Positions 7,617-12,997 of a stretch of 12,997 bases of DNA are shown here, in pieces. This stretch comes from Acidobacteriaceae bacterium (lineage in GTDB: Bacteria > Acidobacteriota > Terriglobia > Terriglobales > Acidobacteriaceae), in the NCBI GenBank assembly GCA_031296355.1, contig JARLFX010000313.1, positions 1 to 12,997 of the forward strand, read 5' to 3'. Each line of letters starts with the position of its first letter. The first letter of the stretch is position 1. The position numbers and the translations under genes were made by a program. Below the pieces are notes generated by a model. The model did not search any database. It saw only the letters and a list, made by a program, of their open reading frames with translations, and was not told where the DNA came from.

Positions 7617-8441
7617 TTAAAAACCGCCCAGATAGGATTTTACTTCCAGCGCGTACCAAAGTACGGGAGCAGCGAGCAGGAGCGCGTCAATGCGATCGAG
7701 CATGCCGCCGTGGCCGGGGAGAATGTTGCCGGAGTCTTTTACGCCCGCGCCGCGCTTGACGGCGGATTCAATGAGGTCGCCAACCTGCGCCGCGATGTTC
7801 ACGATGACGGCGAGCACGGCCAGCCACCAGACCGGCTGCTGGAAGCTGAGGATGGTGTTGCCGGAGTAGGCGTTGAACCAGTTGCCGCCCAGCACCAGCG
7901 CGAGGGCGAAGAAGACGGAGCCAACGACGGAAGCGATGGCGCCTTCCCAGGTCTTGTTGGGGCTGAGGGTGGGCGCGAGCTTGTGGCGGCCAAAGTTTTT
8001 GCCGATGTAGAGGGCGGCGATGTCTCCGCTCCACACCACGACGAAGAGAAAGAGCACCATGGGCGGGCCCAGCTCTTTGCGCATCTGCGGCAGAAGGGCG
8101 AGTGGGTAGGCGATCCAGAGCAGGCCGAAGATGCCGTCTGCCGCGGTGGGCAGCACGCGCTCAGAGGGTGCGGTAAAGCTGGCCCACGCCAGCAGGATGA
8201 GCGCCAGCAGGGTGACGATGGTCATCTGGTGCGACGGCGGCAGCCAGAAGATCAGCACGCCGGCGGGAATGATGAACCACGCAGGCACACGCGCGTCGCG
8301 GGCGTTGGCCAGGCTGACGTATTCAAATAACGCGAGGGCAGCGACCAGGGCGGCGACGGCGGCAAGCGCCTGGTACGGCGCTTTGAAGAGCACCAGCACG
8401 ACGACGACGATGAGCACGATGGCGGTAAGGATGCGTTGCAT
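7617..8441 (-). CDS. cdsA: Phosphatidate cytidylyltransferase (CDP-diacylglycerol synthase)
   Basis: Integral membrane enzyme that makes CDP-diacylglycerol from phosphatidate and CTP, the precursor of bacterial phospholipids. Numbered from ATG 8441 (274 aa), the N-terminal half is a set of hydrophobic helices beginning MQRILTAIVLIVVV. VVWSGDIAALYIGKNFGRHK (135-154) is followed by LSPNKTWEGA. The C-terminal end matches the complete family signature: SAVKRGAGVKDSGNILPGHG and the following GMLDRID (226-252). An in-frame TTG at 8447 would add two residues; ATG 8441 is preferred because it gives the usual N-terminus. Normally cdsA directly follows uppS. Here it is separated from uppS by the foreign-looking TIR gene and lies 66 bp beyond that gene's stop. 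Confidence 0.96.
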   Translation of the reverse strand: MQRILTAIVLIVVVVLVLFKAPYQALAAVAALVAALALFEYVSLANARDARVPAWFIIPAGVLIFWLPPSHQMTIVTLLALILLAWASFTAPSERVLPTAADGIFGLLWIAYPLALLPQMRKELGPPMVLFLFVVVWSGDIAALYIGKNFGRHKLAPTLSPNKTWEGAIASVVGSVFFALALVLGGNWFNAYSGNTILSFQQPVWWLAVLAVIVNIAAQVGDLIESAVKRGAGVKDSGNILPGHGGMLDRIDALLLAAPVLWYALEVKSYLGGF

Positions 8442-8507
8442 GGGCAACTATCAGGATACTGGAGTCGCGCGCGGAGGGCGAATCGAGATTTTTATCTGAG
8501 GCGAACT

Positions 8508-9674
8508 CTACCTCGCGATTGAGAGTTTTAAGGCGTTTGGCTTCTTAGTTGTGATGTCGTGAACATGAAAGTCCTGTTCTTCTCCAGTGATGTCATCCTT
8601 GAATGAAACGTGATTAGGGGTCCACTTGAGTGACTCTATTGTTTCCAGATTAACTCCCTCTATCAATAGCGAGCGTGGTTCTCTTTCACTCCACATGATA
8701 CTTCCGTCCGCCCCTGTTTTCCCGGGGAAGTATTGCGCAGGAAGTCTCAGTATGTTTGTGCAGCTAAGTGTTATTGTGTCGTCTGCAGGATTCAATATGT
8801 AGTAGGCCGTCAGCGTAATTTGCTTTGTCGTCCACCGTGCGAAATCAGACAAATCCTCGGCTTGTTCATATCCTGTACCTGTAACTTCAAAGAGAGATCG
8901 ATCAGTATTTAATGGTCTGATTAGACCTCTAATCTCTAATCTATCTAGCGCATCAAACCATTCGGCTCTTGCACGCGGATTTCGTGATTCGAGTAGCTGT
9001 TTGTTATTGGTAAATAGATGCTCGCCGCCAATAAATTGTCTATACGAAATTTGTCCATATTGATCATTTGCTGCGTTCACAATGAGCTCGACCTCTTTGG
9101 GCTTTAGGTCTTCTTTGACTCCAAAGGGGAAAACCTGTCTTATCTGTGCACGTTTCGATGGTCCAATTCGTATATCGGACGGCAAGGGTGGTGTCCCAAT
9201 CGGAGGAGCAGTTTGGTGTTGGTGTAATGTCCGCAATAGGTCTTGATATTCTTCTTTTGAATATGGAGTTTCCCTCAGGTCGGCACCGCGTTTATCCTCG
9301 AGCCATCTAGGGAGTGATGTATTCCAATTGCCGGCTCGAAGAATTGGAATGAATTTGTTTTTCAAGATATTTTTCGCAATTTCCGAAGTGATAATCATCG
9401 CCTCATAACCGACGCCGTCTTTTCGGGTATTTGCTTTATCAGCGTATTCAGGTGTGCAAATAATGATGACAAAGTCACTCGATGTTATGGATTCCTCCAT
9501 AAATGCAGTCTTGCTCCCGCCATGGGGCAAATTCCATTTATCGAGAATTACGTTTGAGCCATCATTGCGCAGCGTTGTTGCGAAGTTTAGGACCCATTCA
9601 CGATGCGCGTTGGAATCCCATGAATAGGATATGAATATGCGAGGGGAGCTATTGGGGTCTAACAAGGAACTCAT
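8508..9674 (-). CDS. TIR/SEFIR-domain protein with winged-helix-like and unassigned C-terminal regions
   Basis: Protein of 388 aa in three parts. (1) Residues 10-125 form a TIR/SEFIR domain: PRIFISYSWDSNAHREWV (strand A and box 1), VILDKWNL (42-49), SDFVIIICTPEYADKA (66-81) and GVGYEAMIITSEIAKNIL. Glu91 in GVGYE is the residue I would align with the NADase glutamate of bacterial TIRs, a tentative placement. (2) Residues about 190-275 look like a winged helix: GQISYRQFIGGEHLFTNN, WFDALDRLEIRGLI and FEVTGTGYEQAEDL. From memory this module occurs in several TIR/SEFIR-type proteins. (3) Residues about 280-388 are beta-rich and unrecognised. No membrane segment or signal peptide is seen. ATG 9674 has AAGGAA (9685-9690) 10 nt upstream. 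Two 60-bp lines counted were about 42% and 33% GC, far below the neighbours, and codon choice is AT-rich, which indicates recent transfer. Known bacterial TIR proteins degrade NAD or make signalling nucleotides in phage defence; that role is inferred here, and no partner gene lies alongside. Confidence 0.88.
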   Translation of the reverse strand: MSSLLDPNSSPRIFISYSWDSNAHREWVLNFATTLRNDGSNVILDKWNLPHGGSKTAFMEESITSSDFVIIICTPEYADKANTRKDGVGYEAMIITSEIAKNILKNKFIPILRAGNWNTSLPRWLEDKRGADLRETPYSKEEYQDLLRTLHQHQTAPPIGTPPLPSDIRIGPSKRAQIRQVFPFGVKEDLKPKEVELIVNAANDQYGQISYRQFIGGEHLFTNNKQLLESRNPRARAEWFDALDRLEIRGLIRPLNTDRSLFEVTGTGYEQAEDLSDFARWTTKQITLTAYYILNPADDTITLSCTNILRLPAQYFPGKTGADGSIMWSEREPRSLLIEGVNLETIESLKWTPNHVSFKDDITGEEQDFHVHDITTKKPNALKLSIAR

Positions 9675-9684
9675 TGCTGTACGA

Positions 9685-9690
9685 TTCCTT
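9685..9690 (-). promoter_or_regulatory. Ribosome binding site of the TIR gene
   Basis: AAGGAA, read on the minus strand, lies 10 nt before ATG 9674 and 12 nt after the uppS stop. It is clearer than the sites of the neighbouring resident genes. The 28-bp gap between uppS and the TIR gene leaves little room for a separate terminator and promoter, so read-through from uppS is likely. Confidence 0.55.
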
Positions 9691-9702
9691 CGTTATTAAA
9701 CT

Positions 9703-10584
<882 letters not shown>

Positions 10585-10638
10585 AGTACCCTCAGAGCGG
10601 CCCCTGCACAAAAGCGTCGCAGATTCGCCGTAGTAGTG

Positions 10639-10644
10639 ATTCTA
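10639..10644 (-). promoter_or_regulatory. Candidate -10 box upstream of uppS
   Basis: TAGAAT on the minus strand matches 5 of 6 consensus -10 bases and would start transcription about 48 nt before GTG 10584. No convincing -35 box lies 16-18 bp upstream (GTTCTC at 17 bp). If real, it would drive uppS, the TIR gene, cdsA, dxr and rseP. Confidence 0.3.
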
Positions 10645-10713
10645 CGCCCAACGTCTGTGCGGAGAACAGAGAGCTGAACGGCTACGGACGAATCGGCGAT
10701 GAGGCTCTGCCCT

Positions 10714-10744
10714 GCGTTCCCAAAGCGGGAGAGCGCGGGAACGC
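10714..10744 (-). terminator. Perfect 8-bp inverted repeat downstream of the XRE gene
   Basis: GCGTTCCC (10714-10721) and GGGAACGC (10737-10744) form a perfect 8-bp stem with a 15-nt GC-rich loop, 40 bp past the stop of the regulator gene and about 70 bp before the candidate uppS -10 box. No T tract follows on the minus strand, so termination is unproven. A protein-binding site or a leader-RNA structure are alternatives. The rest of 10585-10784 shows only a second GC-rich palindromic patch near 10753-10779. Confidence 0.35.
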
Positions 10745-10784
10745 TAACATAGAACGGCGCCCGGACGGTGCGACGCCGGGAGAG

Positions 10785-11324
10785 CTAGGCGGTACGAACG
10801 CGGCGGCCAGCGGCCAGTTCGCGGACGTGATTGATGAAGATGGAGCGCTGCACGGAATCGAGCTGCGCCGCATATCCGGCAATCTCGGCCAGGAAGGGAT
10901 CGGCCATCAGGATGGCGGTCTCGTCCTTCTGCCGGGAGGTGGAGTCGCGGAGCAACGCCGAGATCTCAACCTGCAGTGCCGTAGCCAGCCGCTCCAGCGA
11001 GGAGAGAGTGGGCATAGCCTTGCCGTTTTCGATCTTGGAGATGTAGGTGCGCGGCACGCCCATGCGGCCGGCGAGCTGACGCTGGCTCAGATTGCGCATG
11101 TGGCGCAGATCGCGGACAGCCTGTGCGACTTGCAGACCGCTCTCTTCCTGTTTGTGAACGGGAACCAGCGCGATCGCAGCAGCGACAGGTTCGGGTTCCT
11201 CAATTTCCAGGGATTTGTGGCAGCGGCGGCAAAGCGAGTTCACTGTTCTGAACTGCACCAGGCTGCAGTGCTCGCAACGCAATACCTCCCGTGCTTCCAT
11301 GGGAGCAATTGTTGTTGTGGCCAT
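10785..11324 (-). CDS. Zinc-ribbon plus XRE/Cro helix-turn-helix regulator
   Basis: Predicted DNA-binding protein of 179 aa. Two CxxC pairs, CEHC (Cys17, Cys20) and CRRC (Cys32, Cys35), form a small N-terminal zinc ribbon. A linker rich in Ala, Glu and Val follows, then an XRE helix-turn-helix at about 66-125. Within that, LSQRQLAGRMGVPRTYISKI contains the recognition helix and ENGKAMPTLSSLERLATAL completes the fold. The C-terminal 50 residues (about 130-179) are helical and may mediate dimer contacts. ATG 11324 has no visible Shine-Dalgarno. Targets are unknown. It lies on the same strand as pncA upstream and uppS downstream, but gaps of about 160-200 bp and a hairpin after its stop suggest its own transcription unit. 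Autoregulation is common for the family but is not shown here. Confidence 0.9.
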   Translation of the reverse strand: MATTTIAPMEAREVLRCEHCSLVQFRTVNSLCRRCHKSLEIEEPEPVAAAIALVPVHKQEESGLQVAQAVRDLRHMRNLSQRQLAGRMGVPRTYISKIENGKAMPTLSSLERLATALQVEISALLRDSTSRQKDETAILMADPFLAEIAGYAAQLDSVQRSIFINHVRELAAGRRVRTA

Positions 11325-11393
11325 AATTTTTTTACGGAGGCCAGAGCGGGCATCCTATCCGCCGTCAATAACAAAACGGTGGATGTGCTTAGA

Positions 11394-11419
11394 TTGACAC
11401 CCCGTGCCTTATGAGTCAA
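11394..11419. promoter_or_regulatory. TTGAC...GTCAA inverted pair upstream of the XRE gene
   Basis: TTGAC (11394-11398) and GTCAA (11415-11419) are inverted copies separated by 16 bp, within the 164-bp gap between pncA and the regulator. On the minus strand TTGACT also resembles a -35 box, but no good -10 lies at the right distance. A weak TAGGAT lies closer to the gene. The pair could be an operator for the XRE protein, but five-base arms are short enough to arise by chance. Confidence 0.2.
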
Positions 11420-11488
11420 GAGGAAACCGCATGATAACTAGCAGAAAGCCAAAGAAAACCGGTGTGGAACCAAAATGGTTACGAGGAA

Positions 11489-12154
11489 TTAAGGTTTTGC
11501 AAAATCACTGGTAAGGATGCGTGTAATATTCTTCGCCGCGAAATTCGAATTTGCGCGCGCCACAGAGTTTTCCACATTGACGGCACGGCTGGCGTCTTCA
11601 ATGACCAATACTTCGAAGCCTTCATTTCGCGCATCAAGAGCAGTTGCCGCAACACAGAAATCGTAGGCCAGACCAGCGACGAAGACGCGGGTTATGCCTG
11701 CAGCGCGGAGATGTTCGGCGAGACCGGTGGAGGTGGAGTGATCGTTGTCAGCGAAGGCGGAGTAGGAATCCACATGCGGCTGCTTGCCCTTGCGGACGGT
11801 GAGTTCGGCGTTGGGGATGTGCAGCGCTGGATGAAGTGCAGCGCCTGCGGTCTGCTGTACACAGTGATCGGGCCATAGGACTTGTTCGCCATTGGGCGTG
11901 GCGATGTGTTCGAAGACGCTGTGGCCGGGATGCGAGGAGGCGAAGGAGATGTGCCCGGCAGGGTGCCAGTCCTGCGTGAGGATGACGTGGGCGAAGCGCG
12001 GCGCGAGGGCGTTGATGGGCGCGATCACGGCGTCGCCATGGGCGACAGCTAGCGCGCCGCCAATTCCATCGTGAGGCGGGCAGAAATCATTCTGTGCATC
12101 GACGACGATCAAGGCATCTGTGGGCTGGACGACAATCGGCTGCATGGGTTCCAT
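11489..12154 (-). CDS. pncA: Nicotinamidase (isochorismatase-like hydrolase)
   Basis: Hydrolyses nicotinamide to nicotinate and ammonia in the cytoplasm, the first step of the bacterial salvage route back to NAD. The 221-aa protein has the full catalytic triad: Asp19 in VVDAQNDFC, Lys122 in VRKGKQPHVDSYSAF and Cys167 in GLAYDFCVAATALDA. Metal ligands fit Asp62, His64 and His68 in TQDWHPAGH and His97 in LWPDHCVQ. A short insertion (PPHDGI) follows DFC. ATG 12154 is used; an in-frame ATG at 12145 is nearly as good. Neither has a clear ribosome site, and the divergent ybgC begins only 14 bp away. The stop is followed at 11466-11480 by a weak AACCA/TGGTT hairpin. NAD salvage near a TIR gene is suggestive, but chance neighbourhood is likelier. 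Confidence 0.95.
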   Translation of the reverse strand: MEPMQPIVVQPTDALIVVDAQNDFCPPHDGIGGALAVAHGDAVIAPINALAPRFAHVILTQDWHPAGHISFASSHPGHSVFEHIATPNGEQVLWPDHCVQQTAGAALHPALHIPNAELTVRKGKQPHVDSYSAFADNDHSTSTGLAEHLRAAGITRVFVAGLAYDFCVAATALDARNEGFEVLVIEDASRAVNVENSVARANSNFAAKNITRILTSDFAKP

Positions 12155-12156
12155 CG

Positions 12157-12162
12157 TAAACT
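12157..12162 (+). promoter_or_regulatory. Possible -10 box for leaderless ybgC transcription
   Basis: TAAACT (TAnnnT form) lies in the 14-bp gap between divergent starts and ends exactly 6 bp before the ATG at 12169. That is the spacing at which the start codon would itself be the transcription start. No -35 consensus is seen 17 bp upstream. GGAAG just after it is too close to the ATG to be a good ribosome site. Confidence 0.25.
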
Positions 12163-12168
12163 GGAAGC

Positions 12169-12591
12169 ATGGCTGAGACTCCTGAATTCAACGACGCGCA
12201 CGTCCGCGTACGCTATGCCGAGACCGACCAGATGGGCGTGGTCTATCACTCCAACTACCTGATCTGGTTTGAAGTGGGGCGCGTGGAACTGCTGCGCTCG
12301 CTGGGCTTCGACTACAAGAAGTTTGAGACGGAGGACGGCTGCGCCATCGCTGTTGTGGAGGCGACGGCGCGGTATAAATCGCCGGCGCGGTACGACGATG
12401 TGCTGATCATCCGCACGCGGGTGAAGCTGGTGCGCGGGGTACTGATCAAGTTTGGTTATGAGGTGATTCGCGCGGCGGATGATGTGGTGCTGTGCGAGGG
12501 CGAAACGACGCATGTTGTGGTGGGGCCGGATATGAAGAAGCGCGACCTGCCGGAGAAGTATGCGGTGGCGATGCGGGCAATGATGCTCTAG
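12169..12591 (+). CDS. ybgC: YbgC/FadM family acyl-CoA thioesterase (hotdog fold)
   Basis: Small cytoplasmic thioesterase of 140 aa with a single hotdog domain, the typical length. The family motif [18 protein letters not shown] lies at about 14-31; Asp20 is the catalytic residue of 4-hydroxybenzoyl-CoA-type thioesterases, with Tyr26 and His27 next to it. The long central helix follows ([16 protein letters not shown]), then strands through about 125. It hydrolyses short or medium acyl-CoA or acyl-ACP thioesters; the exact substrate is not predictable. In many genomes ybgC sits next to tol-pal genes; here it stands alone, divergent from pncA. Its stop overlaps the stop of the convergent B12-binding gene inside a CTAG. 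ATG 12169 is the only sensible start. Confidence 0.92.
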   Translation: MAETPEFNDAHVRVRYAETDQMGVVYHSNYLIWFEVGRVELLRSLGFDYKKFETEDGCAIAVVEATARYKSPARYDDVLIIRTRVKLVRGVLIKFGYEVIRAADDVVLCEGETTHVVVGPDMKKRDLPEKYAVAMRAMML

Positions 12592-12997
12592 ACCGTCAGC
12601 GTGCGCGGCTTGGCGTGTTCGCGGATGAACTGGACGACGCTGTCCAGCGGCGTGCCGGGGCCGAAGATGGCGGCGACACCTTTTTCTTTGAGCGCGGGAA
12701 TATCGGCCTGGGGGATGGTGCCGCCGAGGACGACGAGAATCTCTTCGGCGTGGGCCTCGCGCAGCAGGTCGAGAATGCGCGGGACGATCACGTTGTGCGC
12801 GCCGGAGAGGATGGAGAGGCCGATGCACTGCACGTCTTCCTGAATGGCGGCGTTGACGATCATCTCGGGCGTCTGGCGCAGGCCGGTGTAGATCACTTCC
12901 ATGCCGGCGTCGCGCAGGGCGCGGGCGATGACCTTGGCGCCACGGTCGTGACCGTCAAGCCCGGGCTTGGCAACGAGAACGCGGATGGGGGAAGCAG
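12588..12997 (-). CDS. Cobalamin-binding domain of methylmalonyl-CoA mutase (partial, 5' end outside window)
   Basis: The frame is open from the right edge to a stop at 12588-12590. The visible protein reads [20 protein letters not shown] and continues with [26 protein letters not shown] is the DxHxxG motif whose His is the lower cobalt ligand of adenosylcobalamin. GLSILSGAH and [19 protein letters not shown] follow, and the domain ends about 20 residues later. At least 135 residues are visible, close to the size of the stand-alone small B12 subunit found in many bacteria and archaea. It may therefore be nearly complete, but it could also be the C-terminus of a full mutase chain. Starting at the internal ATG 12902 would delete the cobalt-binding loop and is wrong. 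Role: interconversion of methylmalonyl- and succinyl-CoA. Confidence 0.92.
   Translation of the reverse strand, partial: ASPIRVLVAKPGLDGHDRGAKVIARALRDAGMEVIYTGLRQTPEMIVNAAIQEDVQCIGLSILSGAHNVIVPRILDLLREAHAEEILVVLGGTIPQADIPALKEKGVAAIFGPGTPLDSVVQFIREHAKPRTLTV

Noticed and set aside
6869..7759. A 296-codon plus-strand open frame opposite dxr
   Set aside because: Low-complexity Gly/Asp/Ala-rich translation lying antisense to a complete dxr with every active-site residue; it also crosses the cdsA-dxr junction.
7554..8330. A 258-codon plus-strand open frame opposite cdsA
   Set aside because: Antisense to cdsA, charged and compositionally biased, without family motifs.
8508..9674. A multi-gene defence island around the TIR gene
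   Set aside because: Both neighbours are ordinary housekeeping genes with intact motifs; no nuclease, protease, sensor kinase or second low-GC frame is present, so only a lone effector can be claimed.
11466..11480. Intrinsic terminator after pncA
   Set aside because: The AACCA/TGGTT stem is only 5 bp, AT-rich and not directly followed by a T run.
12109..12828. A 239-codon minus-strand open frame across ybgC
   Set aside because: It overlaps ybgC and the B12-binding gene in the wrong frame; it is rich in Arg, His and Pro with no domain.

Overview
The window is GC-rich (roughly 60-65% by eye), densely coding DNA from a bacterial chromosome. Gene content, protein style and the hairpin-forming intergenic repeats fit an Acidobacteriota (Terriglobia/Acidobacteriaceae) genome; this is a judgement from pattern, not from a marker gene or a search. 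No rRNA, tRNA, CRISPR array, transposase or integrase was seen.

Layout. Positions 1-1118 (minus) hold the N-terminal 372 codons of a polytopic GT-C-like membrane protein that runs off the left edge. It follows, after 7 bp, a penicillin-acylase-family Ntn hydrolase (1125-3677, minus). A DHH phosphoesterase (3890-4870, plus) is divergent from the acylase and convergent with the next block. The gap between the DHH gene and that block (4871-5067) carries two neighbouring hairpin repeats. From 5068 to 12154 every gene lies on the minus strand. In transcription order they are pncA (nicotinamidase), a zinc-ribbon/XRE regulator, uppS, a TIR/SEFIR-domain gene, cdsA, dxr and rseP. At the right edge ybgC (hotdog thioesterase, plus) starts only 14 bp from pncA, and a B12-binding methylmalonyl-CoA mutase domain protein (minus, cut by the edge) converges on ybgC, their stop codons overlapping in one CTAG.

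How the genes work together. uppS-cdsA-dxr-rseP is the classical envelope/isoprenoid cluster. Dxr commits carbon to the MEP pathway. UppS makes the C55 lipid carrier from its products. CdsA makes CDP-diacylglycerol for phospholipids. RseP is the intramembrane protease that monitors or processes envelope proteins. The acylase and GT-C-like protein are also envelope or exported functions. PncA recycles nicotinamide to NAD; the DHH protein is probably a nucleotide or short-oligonucleotide phosphodiesterase.

The standout is 8508-9674. This markedly AT-richer gene (about 33-42% GC in two 60-bp lines counted) encodes a TIR/SEFIR domain, a predicted winged helix and an unassigned beta-rich C-terminal domain. 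It sits between uppS and cdsA in a cluster that is normally uninterrupted. It looks like a horizontally acquired lone TIR effector, a candidate immune gene, riding in an operon of essential genes.
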